This document shows, piece after piece, positions 56,599 to 64,000 of a stretch of 64,000 nt of DNA. The position numbers were made by a program, and so were the translations under genes. The notes beneath the pieces were generated by a model. That model was given only the letters and a program-made list of their open reading frames with translations. It had not been told where the DNA came from and did no database searches. Source of the stretch: Bubalus kerabau (taxonomy: Eukaryota > Chordata > Mammalia > Artiodactyla > Bovidae); assembly GCF_029407905.1 (NCBI RefSeq), contig NC_073637.1:47864501-47928500 (forward strand). The letters run 5' to 3'. Position 1 is the stretch's first letter. Every line of letters starts with the position of its first letter.

Positions 56599-56636
<38 letters not shown>
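56599..56636. repeat. (TG)19 microsatellite
   Basis: Pure TG array of 38 bases at the boundary between the BovB and the CHR SINE. It probably grew from the SINE tail. Confidence 0.95.
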
Positions 56637-56637
<1 letters not shown>

Positions 56638-56798
56638 CTGTGCTGAGTCTTTGTTGTTGCACTTGGACTTTGTCTAGTTACAGCACTCGGGCTTAGTTGC
56701 CTAGCTATATGTAGCTTAGTTCCCTGACCAGGGATCGAACCTGTGTCCCCTGCATTGGAAGACAGATTCTTAACCACTGAACCACCAGGGAAGTTTTT
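56637..56798 (-). mobile_element. CHR-type SINE, minus strand, TSD with nested BovB
   Basis: Head side CACTGAACCACCAGGGAAG at high coordinates, B box region CAGGGATCGAACCTGTGTC, body GCTTAGTTGCCTAGCTATAT. A 20-base direct repeat with one mismatch (cctagagcctaggctc core) lies at 55723-55742 and 56799-56818, so the original SINE insertion ran from about 55743 to 56798 and now contains the BovB and the TG array. Confidence 0.8.
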
Positions 56799-56818
56799 GT
56801 ATCCTAGAGCCTAGGCTC

Positions 56819-57102
56819 TTAATCTGCTTCCCTAAGCCAAAAGTTCAGCACTGTGAGTGCAGTGTTGAAATGACAAAAGAAATATTCAGGCAACACATTA
56901 TTGGTGAGTTCCCAGGAAAGATGGTTGTATTTCAGTAAAGCAGAGAAAGGCTCTGTAGGAAAAGGAATCCCTATTTCTACCATAATAATAGGAACCACTA
57001 ACTTTAAATCCTGATTAAGAAAATTCTTACCCATTCTCCTCCAAAATAATTCTGTTCTTCATTAGCAGATTTCAGACACATGTTACAAAAATTATATTCA
57101 GT
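56819..57102. other. No gene recognised
   Basis: AT-rich sequence between SINEs. Confidence 0.3.
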
Positions 57103-57114
57103 AATCACTACTAT

Positions 57115-57392
57115 GGAGAAGGCAATGGCACCCCACTCCAGTACTGTTGCCCAGAAAATCCCATGGATGGAGGAGCCTGGTAGGCTGCAGTCCATGGGGT
57201 CACTAAGAGTCAGACACGACTGAGCGACTTCACTTGCACTTTCCACTTTCATGCATTGGAGAAGGAAATGGCAACCCACTCCAGTGTTCTTGCCTGGAGA
57301 ATCCCATGGACGGAGAAGCCTGGTAGGCTACAGTCCATGGGATCGCACAGAGTTGGACACAACTAAAGCGACTTAGCAGCAGTAGCAGCAGC
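57115..57392 (+). mobile_element. Bov-A2 SINE (dimer) with TSD
   Basis: Two units (GGCACCCCACTCCAGTACTG, GGCAACCCACTCCAGTGTTC) and an AGCAGTAGCAGCAGC tail. Perfect 12-base direct repeats (aatcactactat) at 57103-57114 and 57393-57404. Confidence 0.95.
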
Positions 57393-57404
57393 AATCACTA
57401 CTAT

Positions 57405-58042
57405 ATTTTAAATTTAGCTAATGAAGAGTTTATGGAAATTGACTTACTCTCTTGTTGTATGTGAACCCTATACAGAAGAAATTTGCTCACTCCTGAACTA
57501 GTGCGATGGAAGTTGATAAGAAGATGCCAATAACATTAATGCAGACAATGATACAAACATTTAGGAAATCCAGTAATAACATAAAAAGCTTTTGTGTAAA
57601 TAAAAAATATGAATTTAGTTTTTTTTTTAATATGAAATTTTGAAACATACTCAAAATAGGAAAAAGGGGGTAAAATGGACCTCAGGTACCCAACACCTAG
57701 TTTCGATAAATGCCTAGTTTTACGTATTGCTCCAACTGTTCTGTCTCCTGACATCAAGGTATTGTAAACAAAGGCATTCTATCATTTTACTGGAAAATAT
57801 TCCAGGATGTTTCTGTAATCGGTAAGGGCTTTTTTGTTTGTTTTTTTAAGGCATAGCCACAATATCATTATCACACCTAACAAAATTAGTTTTAAAAAAT
57901 GCCTTAATGTTATAAAATAATAAGTCCATGTTCAGTTTTTCCTAACAGTGTCAAGGAAAGCAGAACTTGAAGTGGAGTGCCTGTGGGGGGAGACAGTGAG
58001 TGGTAACTTGATTAAGCCAAGAAAAACAAGGTAAAAGGAAAC
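57405..58042. other. No gene; possible old L1 piece
   Basis: 57610-57780 (GAAATTTTGAAACATACTCA and downstream) resembles the segment at 4330-4500 and may be old L1 3' sequence. No exon recognised. Confidence 0.3.
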
Positions 58043-58067
58043 AGAAAACAATGAAGATATGAAGAAT

Positions 58068-58302
58068 GCTGGGTGCATGCTAAGTTACTTTAGTCATGCC
58101 TGACTCTTTGTGACCCTGTGGACTGTAGCCCACCAGACTCCTTGGTCCATGGGATTCTCTAGGCAAGAATACTGGATTGCATTGCTATACCCTCTTCCAG
58201 GGGATCTTCCTGGCCTAGGGACAGAACCCCTGTCTCTCATATCTCCTGCACTGACAGGTGGATTCTTTACCACTTGCACCACCTGGGAAGCCCAAAATAA
58301 AT
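58068..58302 (-). mobile_element. Bov-tA SINE with long TSD, minus strand
   Basis: 3' end TGCTAAGTTACTTTAGTCAT, head end CACTTGCACCACCTGGGAAG. Direct repeats of 25 bases with two mismatches (starting agaaaacaatgaagata) at 58043-58067 and 58303-58327. Confidence 0.92.
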
Positions 58303-58379
58303 AGAAAACAATGAAGATACAAAGAATAAAATTAAGTGTATCAGTGGCTTATGATGAACATGACAACCTCCCTTATTTT

Positions 58380-59460
58380 ATACAGATTCAGTAAACAAAA
58401 TCCAGCAACACGAAGCCCTTTTAAATCAAGGAGCTGAAAAGTGGTTTAAATTACAGGAATGTGCAAAGAGATACCAAGAAAAATAGAGGTTGTAATTTAA
58501 TATACAACTTATGGGAATCTGAGGTTAAAAGCAGTGAACAGGATAAATAAGGACATTACTTATAGGCACAATACAAAAGGAAGATCTATTAGTCATAAGC
58601 ATAAAAGCATCAAATAAGACTGAAAAATAAAAAGCAGAACTTACTAAAATGCCAAGGAACTTGATATTAGTTCAATTTTAGTGTATAATCTTGCTATATA
58701 TTTTTCAAAATCACCTAGATCAGATAAACTATGTTATAATAAATACAATTACATATATTTAACTTTGAATTCTGTGAAAGGGAAGGGGGAGTATATTTTT
58801 GTATGTCCATATTATACTTTCAAGAATAGTATACCCAAATTTTCATAGACCATGTTCTCTTATTATAATCTAATAATTAAAAACAAGTTTAAAAAGGAAA
58901 TCAATAATAAAGTGACTCAAACTATCTTAATTATATTCATAAAATTCTCCTAAATTAATCTTGGGTCAAAATGGAAGTCAAAACTTGAATTGTGAACTAC
59001 CTCAAAAGCAATTTAAAAAGGAGAAAAATCTTATACCAAAATCTTATGGGACGTATCAAGAGCTGATCTCAAGGAAATGTATTATTGCTTTAGATATCAA
59101 TATTTACAAAGTAAAAAAAGGAACTTCAAATGTGTCTTAAGAATTTAGAAACAGAACATAAAAATAAAACCTGGGAAAAAGTAGTAAAGATAAAGACTTA
59201 AATTGGTGAAGCAGAAAATAATAACTTGTAGAAAAGTTATGTGAGTCCAAAATCCAGTGCTTTGAAAAGACCAATAAAATCGATAACCTCTTCTTGATTG
59301 TAGTGGAGAAAAAGAGAGAGACAGCAAAAATGTGTGTAATTAGGAACAAGAAAGGAGATAAAACCACAGATAGAGAACAAATTAGAACACTTGTGAAAGG
59401 ATACAGTGTAAACCCTTGGGACAGTAAATTTGAGAGCCCAAAAGAAATGTTTAGGATGCA
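58380..59460 (+). mobile_element. Old L1 ORF2 fragment(s)
   Basis: ATTAATCTTGGGTCAAAATG, ATCTTATGGGACGTATCAAG, AAATCCAGTGCTTTGAAAAG and CCAATAAAATCGATAACC follow old L1 ORF2. Many stops. AT-rich throughout. Confidence 0.5.
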
Positions 59461-60150
59461 AATTACAGGTCATATCTGGGGCTGGCCTACTCCGAGAAGC
59501 CCTACCCAGTTTATTGCTTCCAGTGGTTACAACCAGAAGTTCTGGATACCAAAAGAAACTGCCCAAGGCTTCAACAGTAAACAGTACACACAGATGGGGA
59601 GGGAGTCAGAACTTGAACTACCAGTACAGCGGTGATCACGGTTTTCCTGTTTCGCCCCTGCCTGGCTGAAATCTGAACTTTGCAGAGAGTGTCTACTACA
59701 GGTTAACAGAGAAACCCCCTATTTCTGACCAGGAAAGGGGGGCCTCCTGCAAACCAAAGAGTGGGAGAAATCTCTCTTTTCCTTGTTTCTTTTTCTCTCT
59801 GAGCCCTATCCTCACTCCAAGGGTGGCCTCAGCAGAGGTGCAGGTACCTAAAACCTTGGTCAGAAGAATCAGAAAAAGCAACCCCTCCCCCCAACAAACC
59901 CAGTCCAAAGATTGATGGGGGGATCACCCCATTACTGTTTCTCTCTTGTCTTTTCACCACATTGCCTGAGGGCATCCCCAGTTACACAGAAGTGTGAACA
60001 GTAAGGTGCCTTAGACTCAGCACACCTGTCTGTCCAGAGGAAGCAGGAAGTCAGACCCCTGTCATGGTGAGTACGTGACTCCGCGCATTCATCAAACTTG
60101 CAGGCATGTGTACCAACAGGAATGGATTTAACTGGATACAGATTCACAGA
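59461..60150. other. No gene recognised
   Basis: Less AT-rich than its neighbours. Frames of 79 to 113 codons overlap at 59294-59669 but show no domain and partly lie in L1 sequence. Confidence 0.3.
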
Positions 60151-60215
60151 GAGGCCTAGAGTGCTGCAGTCCATGGGGTTGCAAAGAGTCGGACACGACT
60201 GGGCAACTGAATAAC
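60151..60215 (+). mobile_element. BovB or Bov-A 3'-terminal fragment
   Basis: GAGGCCTAGAGTGCTGCAGT, GGTTGCAAAGAGTCGGACAC, GACTGGGCAACTGAATAAC. The GAGGCCT start favours BovB over Bov-A. Confidence 0.75.
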
Positions 60216-60429
60216 AAATTCAAAATTAAATTTAAACCAGAAAGCTTATACATTCATTTGGGAAGAAGAAAGCTTTGGTAATTAATTATCATAGAAGATA
60301 TTAGAAATGTAGCAAAAGGTCTCCTGACTTTTAAATAGAAACAGGCCATGTATAGCTAAGTTGTCTATATATCAGAAAGAAGTTTCCACATATAAGTGGT
60401 ATCATACAGTATTTGTCTTTCTCTAGCTT
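60216..60429. other. No gene recognised
   Basis: AT-rich; probably part of the older L1 that continues from 60430. Confidence 0.3.
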
Positions 60430-60553
60430 AGCTAGTAAATATAACAAAAAAGATGCAGACTCAGATATAGGGAACAAACTCGTGGTTACAGTGGGAAGAT
60501 GAAAGTTGGGGGGCAATAATGGGGTAGGGAATTGATGGGTACAAGCTATTAAC
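60430..60553 (+). mobile_element. L1 3' region, left part (right part 63866-64000)
   Basis: GGGAACAAACTCGTGGTTAC, TGGGGTAGGGAATTGATGGG, then ACAAGCTATTAACAT, the usual L1 3' order seen uninterrupted at 28600-28700. It is cut by the BovB that follows. Confidence 0.75.
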
Positions 60554-63500
60554 ATCAGATCAGTCGCTCAGTCGTGTCCGACTCTTTGCGACCCCATGAA
60601 TCGCAGCACGCCAGGCCTCCCTGTCCATCATCAACTCCCGGAGTTCACTCAGACTCACGTCCATCGAGTCAGTGATGCCATCCAGCCATCTCATCCTCTG
60701 TCGTCCCCTTCTCCTCCTGCCCCCAATCCCTCCCAGCATCAGAGTCTTTTCCAATGAGTCACACTCTTCGCCTGAGGTGGCCAAAGTACTGGAGTTTCAG
60801 CTTCAGCAGCATTCCTTCCAAAGAAATCCCAGGGCTGATCTCCTTCAAATGGACTGGTTGGATCTCCTTGCAGTCCAAGGGACTCTCAAGAGTCTTCTCC
60901 AACACCACAGTTCAAAAGCATCAATTCTTCAGCACTCAGCCTTCTTCACAGTCCAACTCTCACATCCATACATGACCCCAGGAAAAACCATAGCCTTGAC
61001 TAGACGAACCTTTGTTGGCAAAGTAATGTCTCTGCTTTTCAATATGCTATCTAGGTTGGTCATAACTTTCCTTCCAAGGAGTAAACGTCTTTTAATTTCA
61101 TGGCTGCAGTCACCATCTGCAGTGATTTTGGAGCCCAGAAAAATAAAGTCTGACACTGTTTCCACTGTTTCCCCATCTATTTCCCATGAAGTGATGGGAC
61201 CGGATGCCATGATCTTCGTTTTCTGAATGTTGAGCTTTAAGCCAACTTTTTCACTCTCCACTTTCACTTTCATCAAGAGGCTTTTGAGTTCCTCTTCACT
61301 TTCTGCCATAAGGGTGGTGTCATCTGCATATCTGAGATTATTGATATTTCTCCCGGCAATCTTTATTCCAGCTTGTGTTTCTTCCAGTCCAGAGTTTCTC
61401 ATGATGTACTCTGCATATAAGTTAAATAAATAGGGTGACAATATACAGCCTTGACACACTCCTTTTCCTATTTGGAACCAGTCTGTTGTTCCATGTCCAG
61501 TTCTAACTGTTGCTTCCTGACCTGCATAGAGGTTTATCAAGAGGCAGGTCAGGTGGTCTGGTATTCCCATCTCTTTCAGAATTTTCCACAGTTTATTGTG
61601 ATCCACACAGTCAAAGGCTTTGGCATAGTCAATAAAGCAGAAATAGATGTTTTTCTGGAACTCGCTTGCTTTTTCCATGATCCATCGGATGTTGGCAATT
61701 TGATCTCTGGTTCCTCTGCCTTTTCTAAAACCAGCTTGAACATCAGGAAGTTCATGGTTCACATATTGCTGAAGCCTGGCTTGGAAAGTTTTGAGCATTA
61801 CTTGACTAGCGTGTGAGATGAGCGCAATTGTGTGGTAGTTTGAGCATTTTTTGGCATTGCCTTTCTTTGGGATTGGAATGAAAACTGACCTTTTCCAGTC
61901 CTGTGGCCACTGCTGAGTTTTCCAAATTTGCTGGCATATTGAGTGCAGCACTTTCACAGCATCATCTTTCAGGATTTGGAATAGCTCCACTGGAATTCCA
62001 TCACCTCCACTAGCTTTGTTCGTAGTGACGCTTTCTAAGGCCCACTTGACTTCACATTCCAGGATGTCTGGCTCTAGGTCAGTGATCACACCATCGTGAT
62101 TATCTGGGTCATGAAGATCTTTTTTGTACAGTACTTCTGTGTATTCTTGCCATCTCTTCTTAATACCTTCTGCTTCTGTTAGGTCCATACCATTTCTGTC
62201 CTTTATCGAGCTCATCTTTGCATGAAATGTTCCCTTGGTATCTCTGATTTTCTTGAAGAGATCCCTAGTCTTTCCCATTCTGTTGTTTTCCTCTATTTCT
62301 TTGCATTGATCGCTTAAGAAGCCTTTCTTATCTCTTCTTGCTATTCTTTGGAACTCTGCATTCAGATGTTTATATCTTTCTTTTTCTCCTTTGCTTTTTG
62401 CTTCTCTTCTTTTCACAGCTATTTGTAAGGCCTCCCCAGACAGCCATTTTGCTTTTTTGCATTTCTTTTCTATGGAAATGGTCTTGATCCCTGTCTCCTG
62501 TACAATGTCACAAACCTCATTCCAAAGTTCATCAGGCACTCTATCTATCAGATCTAGGCCCTTAAATCTATTTCTCACTTCCACTGTATAATCATAAGGG
62601 ATTTGATTTAGGTCATACCTGAATGGTCTAGTGGTTTTCCCTACTTTCTTCAATTTGAGTCTGAATTTGGCAATAAGGAGTTCATGGTCTGAGCCACAGT
62701 CAGATCCTGGTCTTGTTTTTGTTGACTGTATAGAGCTTCTCCATCTTTGGCTGCAAAGAATATAATCAATCTGATTTCGATGTTGACCATCTGGTGATGT
62801 CCATGTATAGAGTCGTCTCTTGTGTTGTTGGAAGAGGGTGTTTGTTATGACCAGTGCATTTTCTTGGCAAAACTCTATTAGTCTTTGCCCTGCTTCATTC
62901 CGTATTCCAAGGCCAAATTTGCCTGTTACTCCATGTGTTTCTTGACTTCCTACTTTTGCATTCCAGTCCCCTATAATGAAAAGGACATCTTTTTTGGGTG
63001 TTAGTTCTAAAAGATCTTGTAGGTCTTCATAGAGCCATTCAACTTCAGCTTCTTCAGCGTTACTGGTTGGGGCATAGACTTGGATTACTGTGATATTGAA
63101 TGGTTTGCCTTGGAAACGAACAGAGATCATTCTGTCGTTTTTGAGATTGCATCCAAGTACTGCATTTTGGACTCTCTTGTTGACCATAATGGCCACTCCA
63201 TTTCTTCTGAGGGATTCCTGCCCGCAGTAGTAGATATAATGGTCATCTGAGTTTAATTCATCCATTCCAATCCATTTCAGTTCGCTAATTCCTAGAATGT
63301 CGACATTCAGTCTTGCCATCTCTTGTTTGACCACTTCCAATTTGCCTTGATTCATGGACCTGACATTCCACGTTCCTATGCAATATTGCTCTTTACAGCA
63401 TCGGACCTTGCTTCTATCACCAGTCACATCCACAACTGGGTATTGTTTTTGCTTTGGCTCCATCCCTTCATTCTTTCTGGAGTTATTTCTCCACTGATCT

Positions 63501-63865
63501 CCAGTAGCATATTGGGCACCTACTGACCTGGGGAGTTCCTCTTTCAGTATCCTATCATTTTGCCTTTTCATACTGTTCATGGGGTTCTCAAGGCAAGAAT
63601 ACTGAAGTGGTTTGCCATTCCCTTCTCCAGTGGACCACATTCTGTCAAATCTCTCCACTATGACCTGCCCGTCTTGGGTTGCCCCACGGGCATGGCTTAG
63701 TTTCATTGAGTTAGACAAGGCTGTGGTCCTAGTGTGATTAGATTGACTAGTTTTCTGTGAATATGGTTTCAGTGTGTTTGCCCTCTGATGCCCTCTTGCA
63801 ACACCTACCGTCTTATTTGGGTTTCTCTTACCTTGGGCATGGGGTATCTCTTCACAGCTGCTCAT
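60554..63865 (-). mobile_element. Near-full-length BovB RTE-type LINE
   Basis: A 3.3-kb element, close to the usual BovB length. Its 3' end lies at 60554 (ATCAGATCAGTCGCTCAGTC on the + strand, the TGATC tail type) and its 5' end near 63865 (GTATCTCTTCACAGCTGCTC). Older L1 sequence flanks both sides and would read continuously without it. I see no clear target-site duplication, so a few L1 bases were probably lost at the site. The 982-codon frame takes up most of it. After the stop at 60929, about 370 bases keep C-terminal-extension coding sequence with two compensating one-base indels (near 60760 and 60848). Confidence 0.92.
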
Positions 63866-63877
63866 AAGGATATACAA
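60929..63877 (-). CDS. BovB endonuclease-reverse transcriptase, 982-codon frame
   Basis: BovB polyprotein for target-primed reverse transcription: it nicks genomic DNA and copies element RNA, and probably SINE RNA, at the nick. An APE-type endonuclease lies at about residues 165-405: GTWNVRS (Asn-171), ISEL (Glu-199), IQVYAPTSN (Tyr-268), GDWNAKVG (Asp-304, Asn-306), IDYIL (Asp-371) and SDH (396-398). A reverse transcriptase lies at about 600-870: QAGFRKGRGTRDQI, motif A FIDYAKAFDCVDH (Asp-750), motif B GVCQGCILSP and motif C YADD (850-853). All metal-binding residues are present. Oddities: motif B has Cys-808 where the copy at 32975 has Arg; the first Met and next three codons lie in flanking L1, so M59 or a later Met is the likelier native start; and TGA after AEC replaces a CGA/CAA codon kept in other copies, dropping about 120 C-terminal residues. 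It is open but probably not fully active. Confidence 0.9.
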   Translation of the reverse strand: MYILMSSCEEIPHAQGKRNPNKTVGVARGHQRANTLKPYSQKTSQSNHTRTTALSNSMKLSHARGATQDGQVIVERFDRMWSTGEGNGKPLQYSCLENPMNSMKRQNDRILKEELPRSVGAQYATGDQWRNNSRKNEGMEPKQKQYPVVDVTGDRSKVRCCKEQYCIGTWNVRSMNQGKLEVVKQEMARLNVDILGISELKWIGMDELNSDDHYIYYCGQESLRRNGVAIMVNKRVQNAVLGCNLKNDRMISVRFQGKPFNITVIQVYAPTSNAEEAEVEWLYEDLQDLLELTPKKDVLFIIGDWNAKVGSQETHGVTGKFGLGIRNEAGQRLIEFCQENALVITNTLFQQHKRRLYTWTSPDGQHRNQIDYILCSQRWRSSIQSTKTRPGSDCGSDHELLIAKFRLKLKKVGKTTRPFRYDLNQIPYDYTVEVRNRFKGLDLIDRVPDELWNEVCDIVQETGIKTISIEKKCKKAKWLSGEALQIAVKRREAKSKGEKERYKHLNAEFQRIARRDKKGFLSDQCKEIEENNRMGKTRDLFKKIRDTKGTFHAKMSSIKDRNGMDLTEAEGIKKRWQEYTEVLYKKDLHDPDNHDGVITDLEPDILECEVKWALESVTTNKASGGDGIPVELFQILKDDAVKVLHSICQQIWKTQQWPQDWKRSVFIPIPKKGNAKKCSNYHTIALISHASQVMLKTFQARLQQYVNHELPDVQAGFRKGRGTRDQIANIRWIMEKASEFQKNIYFCFIDYAKAFDCVDHNKLWKILKEMGIPDHLTCLLINLYAGQEATVRTGHGTTDWFQIGKGVCQGCILSPYLFNLYAEYIMRNSGLEETQAGIKIAGRNINNLRYADDTTLMAESEEELKSLLMKVKVESEKVGLKLNIQKTKIMASGPITSWEIDGETVETVSDFIFLGSKITADGDCSHEIKRRLLLGRKVMTNLDSILKSRDITLPTKVRLVKAMVFPGVMYGCESWTVKKAEC

Positions 63878-64000
63878 AACAGAATATAGCCAATATTTTA
63901 TTACTAGAATGGAATATATTCTAGCTTTAAAAAATTGTGAGTGATTGCATTGTACATTTGTAATTATGTAATATTGTACATTAGCTATACTAATAAAGAA
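63866..64000 (+). mobile_element. L1 3' region, right part
   Basis: AGGATATACAAAACAGAATA, AGCCAATATTTTATTAC, then TTGTAATTATGTAATATTGT and CTATACTAATAAAGAA continue the L1 tail cut at 60553. The element runs to or near the window end. Confidence 0.75.

Noticed and set aside
1..64000. CRISPR arrays, operons, riboswitches or phage-like modules
   Set aside because: Repeated units in the window are dispersed SINEs and LINEs, not regular arrays with spacers; composition and repeats are those of a mammalian genome.

Overview
This window is ruminant nuclear DNA, almost certainly from a bovid. The evidence is the repeat set: Bov-tA and Bov-A2 SINEs (ruminant-specific), BovB RTE-type LINEs, cetartiodactyl CHR SINEs, a ruminant L1 3' end, and old mammalian L1, L2, MIR, hAT and Tigger debris. 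I see no bacterial, viral or plasmid gene organisation and no CpG island. Most open frames are BovB reading frames, their antisense shadows, or chance frames.

Layout. 1-10 kb: old L1, CHR and MIR copies, a tRNA-Gly/L1 chimeric insertion (5019-5371), one candidate protein-coding exon on the + strand (5965-6143), and an L1 tail carrying a Bov-tA (8727-9378). 10-20 kb: an old BovB, a second short BovB with clear target-site duplications, L2 remnants, and several Bov-tA/Bov-A2 SINEs. 20.6-24.5 kb: a large BovB whose 5' end is inverted and which has itself been hit by an L1 microfragment and by another BovB. 24.5-32 kb: sparse sequence with MIR, Bov-tA, Bov-A2, CHR and L1 tails. 32.2-34.4 kb: a 5'-truncated BovB. 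34-55 kb: mostly old or unrecognised sequence peppered with Bov-tA, Bov-A2, CHR, Tigger-like and hAT-like pieces and two long GT arrays. 55.7-56.8 kb: a CHR SINE with a BovB in its tail. 60.55-63.87 kb: a near-full-length BovB with one 982-codon frame holding both an APE endonuclease and a reverse transcriptase, inserted in an older L1 tail that resumes to the window end.

How the parts relate. BovB supplies endonuclease and reverse transcriptase; Bov-tA and Bov-A2 carry BovB-derived 3' ends and are thought to be mobilised by it. L1 tails with poly-A and target-site duplications show that L1 was also active here. If the exon is real, most of the window is intronic or intergenic sequence of a + strand gene that I could not identify. 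I found no new multi-gene system. The most noteworthy items are the tRNA-Gly/L1 chimera, the BovB 5' inversion, BovB subfamily structure visible within the window (3' tail motif and a recurrent stop codon), and the direct view of how the Bov-A unit is built from two ends of BovB. Repeat family names are from recognition by eye; no database search was possible.
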